Of a stretch of 55,985 nucleotides of DNA, positions 44,852-52,544 are shown one piece after another; the stretch's first letter is position 1, and the number at the start of each line of letters is the position of its first letter. The translations under genes were made by a program, and so were the position numbers. The notes under the pieces were generated by a model. The model worked only from the letters and a program-made list of their open reading frames with translations, ran no database searches and was not told where the DNA came from. This DNA is from Ruminococcus sp. UBA4275 (GTDB taxonomy: Bacteria; Bacillota; Clostridia; Oscillospirales; Ruminococcaceae). Where the stretch lies: assembly GCA_002395085.1 (NCBI GenBank), contig DGVV01000173.1, forward strand, positions 1 to 55,985, in the 5' to 3' direction.

Positions 44852-45460
44852 TTAGCGGTAACGGTTTGCCAATTCGCTGACTTTCGCATCCTGCGTCGGC
44901 TGACCGATTGCACTAAACTTCCATGCGCCGTTATAACGGTACAGCTCGCCAAAGATCATAGCGGTCATACCCTCATAATTTTCAGAAAGATTGTACCTGC
45001 ACATTTCCGTTCCGCGTTCATCACAGATGCGGATAAATGCATTGCGAATCATACCGAAATGCTGTCCGCGCTCGCGGCACGCAAACACATTGACCACAAA
45101 CACGATCTTGTCGTAGCTCTGCGGAAGCTTCTGAAGGTCAACAACGATCTGCTCGTCATCACCGTCGCCGGCACCCGTCAGGTTATCGCCCATGTGCTGC
45201 ACAGCACCGCTGCTGTGCGTCAGATTTGCATAGTAAACAACATCCGAATTGGACATCAGTTTGCCGTTCTGGAGAACAAACGCACTTGCGTCACAGTCGA
45301 TCGAATTGGAATTCGACCCGCCGCCGAAGAGTCCCTTCAGGAAACCGCCCGGCTTCTGATCTGCTTCATCCCAGCCAAGGCCGACGATAACTCTGTTGAG
45401 TGTATCACCCGATTCCTTGCGCAGCTCGACCTTCTGTCCTTTTACCAGATTGACGGACAT
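44852..45460 (-). CDS. TerD family protein
   Basis: A 202-residue TerD protein: SVNLVKGQKVELRK, VIVGLGWDE, SIDCDASAFVL (Ca ligands), VVYYANLTHSSGAVQHMGDNLTG and GDGDDEQIVVDL, ending with GELYRYNGAWKFSAIGQ. A Gly/Phe-rich insertion (GGFLKGLFGGGSNSNS) near residue 38-52 separates the first and second strands. TerD proteins bind Ca2+ and are implicated in tellurite and stress resistance. GAGGTG stands before the ATG. Confidence 0.95.
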   Translation of the reverse strand: MSVNLVKGQKVELRKESGDTLNRVIVGLGWDEADQKPGGFLKGLFGGGSNSNSIDCDASAFVLQNGKLMSNSDVVYYANLTHSSGAVQHMGDNLTGAGDGDDEQIVVDLQKLPQSYDKIVFVVNVFACRERGQHFGMIRNAFIRICDERGTEMCRYNLSENYEGMTAMIFGELYRYNGAWKFSAIGQPTQDAKVSELANRYR

Positions 45461-45555
45461 GAATTCACCTCATTTCATCCGGATCAGGCGAAAGCCCGTC
45501 CGGTACAGCAATGCATCAACTGCTCAGAGCTGATGCACTGCTTATCATTTGATAC
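45461..45555 (-). other. Structured spacer between the two TerD genes
   Basis: Ninety-five bases hold two stem-loops, ccgga..tccgg (45479-45503) and gcatcaactgctc..gagctgatgc (about 45513-45536), without T-tracts. They may influence mRNA stability or processing. No promoter is evident. Confidence 0.4.
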
Positions 45556-46134
45556 TCAGACGTTGACGCCGAAATTCTGGCACAGTGCGAACAGACCGCC
45601 CTGCCAGCCGGCACCGACTGCATTGAACTTCCACTCAGCGCCGTTTCTGTACAGCTCACCGACAACAATCGCGGTCTCGATGGAGAAGTCCTCACCGAGG
45701 TCGTAACGGATCAGCTCCGTACCGGTGTTCTGGTCGATGATGTGGATATAAGCGTTGCTGACCTGACCGAAGTTCTGGTGACGGTTCTCAGCATCGTAAA
45801 TCGTAACTGTGAATGCAATGCGCTGCACAGATGCAGGAACAAGGCTCAGGTCAACCTTGATGACCTCATCATCGCCCTCGCCCTCACCGGTCAGGTTATC
45901 ACCGGTATGCTCAACGGAACCGGAAGCGTGCTTCAGGTTGCTGTAAAAAACGAAATCAGCGTCAGATGCGACCTTACCGTTCTCACCGACAAGAAATGCC
46001 GCAGCATCGAGGTCAAATTCAGCACCGCCGTCATACTTATTGACGTCCCAGCCCAGACCGACGATCAGCTTCGAGAGTCCCGGATTGCCCTTTGTCAGAT
46101 CAACTTTCTGACCTTTTGCCAAACTAACTGCCAT
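45556..46134 (-). CDS. TerD family protein
   Basis: A 192-residue canonical TerD: AVSLAKGQKVDLTKG, LIVGLGWDVNKYDGGAEFDLDAAAFL, FVFYSNLKHASGSVEHTGDNLTGEGEGDDE, and GELYRNGAEWKFNAVGAGWQGGL. The acidic loops (DGGAEFDLDA and GEGEGDDE) form the known Ca2+ sites. Start at 46134, behind AGGAGGT. First TerD in the operon, 83 bp after the calcium ATPase. Confidence 0.96.
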   Translation of the reverse strand: MAVSLAKGQKVDLTKGNPGLSKLIVGLGWDVNKYDGGAEFDLDAAAFLVGENGKVASDADFVFYSNLKHASGSVEHTGDNLTGEGEGDDEVIKVDLSLVPASVQRIAFTVTIYDAENRHQNFGQVSNAYIHIIDQNTGTELIRYDLGEDFSIETAIVVGELYRNGAEWKFNAVGAGWQGGLFALCQNFGVNV

Positions 46135-46159
46135 GATAATTACCTCCTGTTGCCGCATT

Positions 46160-46171
46160 GCCCCGCGGGGC
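46160..46171 (-). other. Perfect palindrome in the ATPase-TerD spacer
   Basis: gccccgcggggc, flanked by ccgc and cgg that lengthen the stem, lies 25 bases upstream of the first TerD gene. A second inverted repeat, atagtg / cactat, is at about 46190-46208. No T-tract, so more likely a processing or stability signal than a terminator. Confidence 0.4.
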
Positions 46172-46217
46172 GCAGCGGAAATATATGATTCATAGTGGCG
46201 TTTGCACTATAAATACC

Positions 46218-48827
46218 TTAGTTTTTCTTCGACGTAAAAACCTTGCGGATCATGTCGATCGGGATGATGAGAAGTGCCAGCACCAGCAGAATTGCCCATG
46301 TCTTGATATTCAGCGGGGTAACATTCAGGAAGTCGCCGCCGATGGTGACAAAGACAAACTGGATGATGAAGATTGCGCCCATAACGATGTGGAAATTACG
46401 GTTTCTGCCGATCTGCTCAAAGACATTGAGATGCTCGGTTCTTGCATTGTAGCCATTGAACGTAATCGCCATCATGAAGAATGCGAACACAGCGGAGAGC
46501 AGATAGACACGCTCATTGGCTGCACCTGCAACGCCGAATGCACTTGCAAATGCCGGCACAAAGCGGATTGCGAGGCACATTGCGGTGATATACAGGCCGC
46601 TGATGATGACCTCGATCAGCATCGGCAGGCTGACGATACCGGCGCTTCTGGGAATCGGTTTTTCCTTCATATACTCTTTCAGAGCCGGCTCAGAGCCGAA
46701 TGCGATTGCAGCGAGGGTATCCATTGCAAGGTTGATGAGAAGGAGCTGCACGACCGTCAGCATGACGTTCTCGCCCATGAGCGGTCCGATGAAGCAGGTC
46801 AGAACAGCAGCCACGTTGACGGTAAGCTGGAAGATAAGGAACTTGCGGATGCTCTTGAAGATGGTTCTGCCGTAGAGGATTGCCTTTTCAATCGAGGAGA
46901 AGTTGTCGTCGAGAATGGTGATGTCGCCGGCTTCCTTGGCAACTTCCGTGCCGCTGCCCATTGCGAAGCCGACATCCGCCTTCTTCAGAGCCGGAGAATC
47001 GTTGACGCCGTCACCGGTCATACCGACAACGTAATCCAGTTCCTGAGCCAGACGCACCAGACGGCTCTTATCCGTCGGGAGCGCACGGGAGACAACACGA
47101 AGCTTCGGCAGCAGCGCCTTGACTTCATCGTCAGACTTTGCATTCAGCTCAGCGGAGGTCAGTGCAACCTCATCATCTGCACGCAGGACACCTGCATCCT
47201 TCGCGATTGCAACAGCGGTCTCCTTGCGGTCACCGGTGATCATGATAACCTGAACGCCTGCATTCTGCACCTCTGCGATTGCATCAGCAGCTTCCTTACG
47301 GACATTGTCGCGGATGGAAAGCACACAAATCAGCGTGAGGTCAGCGGTATCATCCTCACCCTCGCACTTCGCAACTGCCAGCAGACGCATGGAGCGGCCT
47401 GCCTGACCGTCGATATACTGCGTGAGGTAATTCTTTTCGGTAAGATGTGCAACATTGCCCTTCTCATCGAGATACGTGGTACAGCGGTCAATGATCTTTT
47501 CCGGCGCACCCTTGACATACGTGATGCTCTTGCCGTCGCGGGTGACGGTAACAGAGGACATCTTCTTATTGGAATCGAACGCATTGAATTCCTTGACATC
47601 AGATTTTGCCAGGTCGCCCTCTGCGTGAGACTGCGAAACAAAGCTCATAAGAGCGCGGTCAGTGGAGTTGCCGCCGATGACCGTACCCTCACTCAGCACA
47701 GCGCTGTTGTTGACGCCGATACCGGTGATGACTTCCAGCGACAGGGAAGGATCCATCTCCTGAATACCGGAGAACTTGGTGACATTGCCCGTGACCAGCT
47801 CCACGACGGAGAGCTTGCCCTCGGTAATTGTACCGGTTTTATCGGAGAACAGGATGTTCAGCGAACCCGCAGTCTCCAGACCGTTGATCTTGCGGACAAG
47901 AACATTATCCTTTGCCATGCGCATACTCTGGAAGGAGAGCAGAATCGAGGTCAGCATCGGCAGACCTTCCGGCACAGCACAGACGATAACGGTAACTGCA
48001 ACGGTGATTGCATTCATAATGAGCTTGACCCAGCCGATTGCATCGGACGGCAGCTCACCGGCGATCACGGAACGCAGCAGCACACCGATGATGATTGCGA
48101 TAGCACCGATATAGCCGAAGGTCGAAATCTGCTTTGCGAGCTTGCCCAGCTTCACCTGAAGCGGCGTCTCACGGGTATCTTCCTGCACTTCCAGTGCAAG
48201 CTGACCGAACAGCGTCTTATCACCGACGACCTCGATCTTCATATACGCCTCACCGGCGCACACAACCGTACCGCGGTAAATATAGTAGTTGTTCAGCAGG
48301 TCTTTCGTATCATAAGACGCGCCTTCCACCAGCGGGACTTTCTTGGCTTCCTCGGTCTCGCCGTTCAGCGCAGACTGGTCAACCTTGATCTCGCCTTCGA
48401 GAATCGTACCGTCTGCCGGGATCTTATCACCGGCAAGCAGGGAAACAATGTCACCGACAACCAGCTCGGAAACATGAATCTCTTTCAGTGTGCCGTTACG
48501 GAGAACCTTCGCCATTTCCTTGGCATTTTCCTCCTCCTTCAGCGCACCTGCCTTGGCTTCCTGTTTGGATTCCGAAACAGAAGAAACACCGTTCGCAATG
48601 AGAATCGCGATCAGAACGCCGACCGGCTCATACCAGTCTGACTGACCGGTGATCCACAGCACGATCTGGATGACGAACGCCACCAGCAGAATCATAATCA
48701 TCGGATCCTTGAATCCCTCAAGAATCTTCTTCCACAGCGGATCAGGCGGAATTTGAGTCAAACTGTTAGAACCGTATTGATCCCGGCTCTTTTTGACTTC
48801 TTCTTCGGTTAAGCCCTTGAAATTCAT
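46218..48827 (-). CDS. Calcium-translocating P-type ATPase, PMCA type
   Basis: An 869-residue pump. N-terminal cation_ATPase_N (MNFKGLTEEEVKKSRDQYGSNSL); actuator with ALNGETEEAKK (NGET in place of TGES); the M4 ion site AVPEGLPMLTSILL; phosphorylation motif FSDKTGTITEGKL; hinge MTGDGVNDSPALKKADVG. About ten membrane segments. It is an in-line head gene of the Ter operon: the next TerD gene starts 83 bp downstream. TerD proteins bind calcium, so the pump and the TerD proteins probably respond to the same ion. Confidence 0.94.
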   Translation of the reverse strand: MNFKGLTEEEVKKSRDQYGSNSLTQIPPDPLWKKILEGFKDPMIMILLVAFVIQIVLWITGQSDWYEPVGVLIAILIANGVSSVSESKQEAKAGALKEEENAKEMAKVLRNGTLKEIHVSELVVGDIVSLLAGDKIPADGTILEGEIKVDQSALNGETEEAKKVPLVEGASYDTKDLLNNYYIYRGTVVCAGEAYMKIEVVGDKTLFGQLALEVQEDTRETPLQVKLGKLAKQISTFGYIGAIAIIIGVLLRSVIAGELPSDAIGWVKLIMNAITVAVTVIVCAVPEGLPMLTSILLSFQSMRMAKDNVLVRKINGLETAGSLNILFSDKTGTITEGKLSVVELVTGNVTKFSGIQEMDPSLSLEVITGIGVNNSAVLSEGTVIGGNSTDRALMSFVSQSHAEGDLAKSDVKEFNAFDSNKKMSSVTVTRDGKSITYVKGAPEKIIDRCTTYLDEKGNVAHLTEKNYLTQYIDGQAGRSMRLLAVAKCEGEDDTADLTLICVLSIRDNVRKEAADAIAEVQNAGVQVIMITGDRKETAVAIAKDAGVLRADDEVALTSAELNAKSDDEVKALLPKLRVVSRALPTDKSRLVRLAQELDYVVGMTGDGVNDSPALKKADVGFAMGSGTEVAKEAGDITILDDNFSSIEKAILYGRTIFKSIRKFLIFQLTVNVAAVLTCFIGPLMGENVMLTVVQLLLINLAMDTLAAIAFGSEPALKEYMKEKPIPRSAGIVSLPMLIEVIISGLYITAMCLAIRFVPAFASAFGVAGAANERVYLLSAVFAFFMMAITFNGYNARTEHLNVFEQIGRNRNFHIVMGAIFIIQFVFVTIGGDFLNVTPLNIKTWAILLVLALLIIPIDMIRKVFTSKKN

Positions 48828-48864
48828 AGCGCACTCCTTAAAAAAACAGATTTTAACACTTCAT

Positions 48865-48893
48865 ATTCTATCATATTTGCCAAAAAATGTCAA
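48865..48893 (-). promoter_or_regulatory. Promoter of the ATPase-Ter operon
   Basis: On the minus strand TTGACA and TAGAAT are spaced by 17 bp, about 40 bp before the ATPase start. The flanks are unusually AT-rich, and no other promoter is visible for the whole 10.5-kb unit. Confidence 0.88.
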
Positions 48894-49003
48894 GTTAAAT
48901 CTATATTAAGAAATGTGTCATTTTATACAAGGAACAATTCTATCACGCATCATTATTTATGCACGCAGTTGAATTTCAGTCTCAAACGGCTGCGGAATCT
49001 CAC

Positions 49004-49032
49004 TTGCAATTTCCGGAAAACTGTGCTATAAT
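49004..49032 (+). promoter_or_regulatory. Promoter of the TetR gene with palindromic spacer
   Basis: TTGCAA and TATAAT spaced by 17 bp. The spacer begins with the palindrome tttccggaaa (49010-49019), the same core as in the clostripain promoter. Confidence 0.85.
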
Positions 49033-49063
49033 GTGGTTACCATGCAGAAAGGAGTGGCCATCC

Positions 49064-49633
49064 ATGCCGAATTTCACCAAAGAAGCGATCAAACAGTCGT
49101 TTATCCGGCTGCTCAATGACCGTCCGCTGGCAAAAATCACCGTGCGCGACATCGTTGAGGACTGCGGCATCAACCGCAATTCGTTCTACTATCACTTTAC
49201 CGATATTCCGTCGCTTCTGGAGGAGCTTGTCACGGAACAGGCTGCTGAGATCATTGCGGAATACCCGACCATTGACTCCATTGAGACCTGTCTGCTTGCT
49301 GCGGTGCGGTTTGCGCGGGAGAATAAGCGCGCTATCCAGCATATTTATTCATCTATGAGCCGTCCGGTCTATGACCACTATCTCTGGCAGGTCTGCGAGG
49401 CGGTGGTCACGAAATATATCGACACGCTCCTCGCGGACAATCCCATTGACGAGAACGACCGCCGGCTTTGCATCCGGCTGTATAAGGGAATCTGCTTCGG
49501 GGTGGCGTCTGAGTGGATCTATTCGGGGATGCACTCTGACATTGAAGCCGATCTGCACCGCATCTGCGAGCTGAAATCCGGCATGGCTGAGGAAATGCTC
49601 CGCCGCTGCCGGAAACAAAATCCTTCTGCATAA
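49064..49633 (+). CDS. TetR/AcrR family transcriptional regulator
   Basis: A 189-residue repressor. The start at 49064 follows AGAAAGGAG. The N-terminal HTH (about 5-50) reads KEAIKQSFIRLLNDRPLAKITVRDIVEDCGINRNSFYYHFTDI, given here in parts: ITVRDIVEDCGINRNSFYYH is the recognition region. The C-terminal half resembles the DhaS-like TetR_C group. It likely controls itself and the DUF308 / MMPL / repeat-protein genes that follow; the ligand is unknown. Confidence 0.93.
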   Translation: MPNFTKEAIKQSFIRLLNDRPLAKITVRDIVEDCGINRNSFYYHFTDIPSLLEELVTEQAAEIIAEYPTIDSIETCLLAAVRFARENKRAIQHIYSSMSRPVYDHYLWQVCEAVVTKYIDTLLADNPIDENDRRLCIRLYKGICFGVASEWIYSGMHSDIEADLHRICELKSGMAEEMLRRCRKQNPSA

Positions 49634-49695
49634 TTCCGCTCCGAACGGCTGATTTTGTGCATCCGGCGGGAAATGCCTAAAAACAGAACACTTTT

Positions 49696-49730
49696 GCGGC
49701 GATGTCTGATTTTTGGACATCGCCGCTTTT
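49696..49730 (+). terminator. Intrinsic terminator after the TetR gene
   Basis: Perfect 11-bp stem gcggcgatgtc / gacatcgccgc followed by TTTT. Confidence 0.85.
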
Positions 49731-49738
49731 GCTGTCCG

Positions 49739-49767
49739 TTGCAAACTGCGCGCCAGCGGTGTATCAT
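49739..49767 (+). promoter_or_regulatory. Possible promoter of the DUF308-MMPL operon
   Basis: TTGCAA and TATCAT spaced by 17 bp directly after the TetR terminator and 31 bp before the DUF308 start. Weak match to consensus, with a GC-rich spacer. Confidence 0.55.
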
Positions 49768-49797
49768 AGAATCAGAAAACAGAAAGGAAGTGATCCT

Positions 49798-50397
49798 ATG
49801 TATACCGTTCGCTCCGTTGTCCCGATGCGTACCGCAAAAACCGGTTACATTATCGTATCGCTGCTGCTTTGCCTGTTCGGCGGAATGCTCCTCTGCAAGC
49901 CGGATTTCAGCACGGCACTGATCGGCAGCCTCGCCGGCTGGCTGATGATCGCATTCGGCATCTTCAAGCTGATCGGCTATTTCTCGCGCGATCTGTACCG
50001 GCTCGCGTTCCAGTTTGATCTCGCGTTCGGTGTCCTGATGCTGGTCATCGGCATCATCCTGCTGACAAAGCCGGAGAATCTGCTGCAATTCATCTGCATT
50101 GTGACCGGTCTTTCCGTCACGGCAGACAGCCTGCTCAAGCTTCAGACAGCCGCTGACGCAAAGCGGTTCGGAATCGGGCGCTGGTGGATGATCCTGCTGG
50201 CAGGCATCCTGACCGGTGTGCTGGGTATCCTGCTGCTGACCCGGCCCGCAGCGAGTGCAAATCTGCTCGTCCGGCTCTTCGGCGCTGTGATGCTCGCAGA
50301 GGGTATCCTGAATCTTGTCACCGTGCTGCTGACGGTCAAGATCGTCCGCAACCAGAGACCGGACATCATCGACGCTTACTATGAGGAAGGAGACTAA
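49798..50397 (+). CDS. DUF308 / HdeD-like membrane protein
   Basis: A 199-residue protein with six predicted membrane helices in three pairs, an HdeD-type layout (TGYIIVSLLLCLFGGMLL, LIGSLAGWLMIAFGIFKLIGY, LLAGILTGVLGILLLTRP). Start at 49798, behind AGAAAGGAAG. Function unknown; HdeD is an acid-resistance membrane protein in E. coli. It precedes the MMPL gene by six bases and so is co-transcribed. Confidence 0.9.
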   Translation: MYTVRSVVPMRTAKTGYIIVSLLLCLFGGMLLCKPDFSTALIGSLAGWLMIAFGIFKLIGYFSRDLYRLAFQFDLAFGVLMLVIGIILLTKPENLLQFICIVTGLSVTADSLLKLQTAADAKRFGIGRWWMILLAGILTGVLGILLLTRPAASANLLVRLFGAVMLAEGILNLVTVLLTVKIVRNQRPDIIDAYYEEGD

Positions 50398-50403
50398 TCA
50401 CAA

Positions 50404-52515
50404 ATGCTGAAACTTGGTGAATGGATCGCAAAGCACCGCGTGCTAGTGCTGATCATCGGCACGCTGCTGCTGATCCCCTCGGCGCTCGGCTTTCTTGGCA
50501 CGCGCGTCAATTACGACATCCTGTCGTATCTGCCCAAAGACATCAATACGATGGTCGGACAGGACATCCTGAAAGATGAATTCGGAAAGGGCGGCTTCTC
50601 ATTCGTCATGCTGGAGGGCATGAACGGAAAAGAAATCAAGGAGACCGCCGACAAGATCTCCGCGATTGATCATGTTGCAGATGTGGTCTGCTATGAATCC
50701 GCGGTAGACCTCAGCATTCCGAAGGAAATGCTTCCGCAGAAGCTCAACGATTTCCTGAACAAGGGCGACACCACTGTCATGGCGGTGTTTTTCGATGATA
50801 CCACATCCGCGGACGGCACACTCGCCGCCATCGACGAGATGCGGGCCGTCACTTCAAAACAGTGCTTCATCAGCGGTATGTCTGCTATCACCACGGATAT
50901 GAAGCATCTGACCGAAAGCGAAACGCTCATTTATACGGTGATTGCGGTGATTCTCACCAGCATTGTGCTGATCATCACAATGGATTCGTTCCTGATTCCG
51001 GTATTCTTCATGCTGAGTATCGGCTATGCAGTCGCATGGAATCTCGGCTCGAACATCGTGCTCGGAGAGGTCTCATTCATCACGCAGGCGCTCGCAATGG
51101 TCTTGCAGCTTGGTGTCACGATGGACTATTCCATTTTCCTCTGGCACAGCTACAAGGAGCAGCAGACCTACTATCCCGATGACCGCTGCGAAGCAATGGC
51201 ACACGCTATTGCACAGACCGTCGGATCGGTCATCAGCAGTTCCTTTACGACAGTTGCAGGCTTCCTTGCCATGTGCTTTATGAGTTTCACGCTGGGTCTG
51301 GATCTCGGCATCGTCATGGCAAAGGGCGTTGTCTGCGGCGTGATTGCCTGCGTGACCGTTCTGCCGTCGATGATTCTGATTTTTGACCGTGCCATCGCAA
51401 AAACCTCGCACCGCGATTTCCTGCCGAAATTCACAAAAACCTCCGGCTTTATCGTGGCGCATACGCCGGTGTTTCTTGTCGCGGCAGTCGTGCTGCTGAT
51501 TCCGGCGTTCTTCGGCTACAAGCACTATGATGTCTACTATAACCTTGACAGCACCCTTCCCGCAACACTGGACAGCGTGATTGCAAATACAAAGCTCTCT
51601 GAGGATTACGCTATGAACAGCACGCATCTGCTGCTTTGCGATGCCGATATGGACGCCAAAACCGCATCTGCTATGATCTCAGAGCTGGAAGCGCAGGACG
51701 GCATACAGTTTGTGCTGGGCTACAATTCGCTGGTCGGTCCGGCAATCCCCGATGAATTTGTGCCGGATTCCCTCAAGACCGCGCTGAAAAGCGAGAACTG
51801 GCAGCTTATGCTGATCGGCTCGGAATACAAAGTCGCTTCGGATGAAGTCAACGCGCAGATTACGCAGCTCAACCGCATCGTCTCAGATTACGACAGCAAG
51901 GCACTCCTGATCGGAGAAGCCCCCGCAACCAAAGACCTCATCGAAATTACAGCCCATGATTTTCAGGTCGTGAGCATCCTCTCAATCGCTGCGATTTTCC
52001 TCATCATCGCCCTGAACTTCAAATCGGTAACGCTGCCGGTCATTCTGGTCGGCGTGATTGAACTTGCTATTATGATGAACCTCGGCATCGCATATTATAC
52101 CGGTACTTCGCTGCCGTTCATCGCATCGGTCGTCATCGGCACAATTCAGCTTGGTGCAACCGTTGACTATGCCATCCTCATGACAACCCGATACCGCACG
52201 GAACGCAGTTCCGGCAAGGAGAAGAAGGAAGCAGTCGGCATTGCACTGAAAACCTCTGTGCAGTCGGTCATTACATCGGCACTCGGCTTCTTCGCAGCTA
52301 CAGTCGGCGTCGGCGTATACTCGCAGATCGGCATGATTTCATCGCTGTGTATGCTGCTTGCACGCGGCGCACTCATCTCCATGGCGGTCGTCATCACGGT
52401 GCTGCCGTCGATGTTCATGCTCTTTGACAAGCTCATCTGCAAAACAAGCGCAGGCTTTCTGCCCGATGACGGTACACAGCCGAATCACCGCAGACTGCTG
52501 CACGCTTTCCGATAA
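50404..52515 (+). CDS. MMPL-family RND transporter
   Basis: A 703-residue inner-membrane protein with the duplicated RND fold: helix 1 (about 11-30), a periplasm-equivalent loop, five helices (about 175-330), then the same order again (helix at about 350-370 and 520-690). The motif TMDYSIFLWHSYKEQ and its partner TVDYAILMTTRYRTE carry the conserved intramembrane Asp residues of proton-driven MMPL pumps. It is likely to export lipids or other hydrophobic compounds. Encoded between DUF308 and the secreted repeat protein. Confidence 0.93.
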   Translation: MLKLGEWIAKHRVLVLIIGTLLLIPSALGFLGTRVNYDILSYLPKDINTMVGQDILKDEFGKGGFSFVMLEGMNGKEIKETADKISAIDHVADVVCYESAVDLSIPKEMLPQKLNDFLNKGDTTVMAVFFDDTTSADGTLAAIDEMRAVTSKQCFISGMSAITTDMKHLTESETLIYTVIAVILTSIVLIITMDSFLIPVFFMLSIGYAVAWNLGSNIVLGEVSFITQALAMVLQLGVTMDYSIFLWHSYKEQQTYYPDDRCEAMAHAIAQTVGSVISSSFTTVAGFLAMCFMSFTLGLDLGIVMAKGVVCGVIACVTVLPSMILIFDRAIAKTSHRDFLPKFTKTSGFIVAHTPVFLVAAVVLLIPAFFGYKHYDVYYNLDSTLPATLDSVIANTKLSEDYAMNSTHLLLCDADMDAKTASAMISELEAQDGIQFVLGYNSLVGPAIPDEFVPDSLKTALKSENWQLMLIGSEYKVASDEVNAQITQLNRIVSDYDSKALLIGEAPATKDLIEITAHDFQVVSILSIAAIFLIIALNFKSVTLPVILVGVIELAIMMNLGIAYYTGTSLPFIASVVIGTIQLGATVDYAILMTTRYRTERSSGKEKKEAVGIALKTSVQSVITSALGFFAATVGVGVYSQIGMISSLCMLLARGALISMAVVITVLPSMFMLFDKLICKTSAGFLPDDGTQPNHRRLLHAFR

Positions 52516-52544
52516 TGAAAACGAAACAAAGGAGTAGATCTATC

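Noticed and set aside
46158..48641. 827-codon plus-strand frame opposite the calcium ATPase
   Set aside because: His/Cys/Arg-rich antisense product without domains; the minus frame has all P-type ATPase motifs.
48828..48960. Manganese (yybP-ykoY) riboswitch ahead of the calcium ATPase
   Set aside because: Only about 40 bases separate the likely transcription start from the ATG, too short for that riboswitch.
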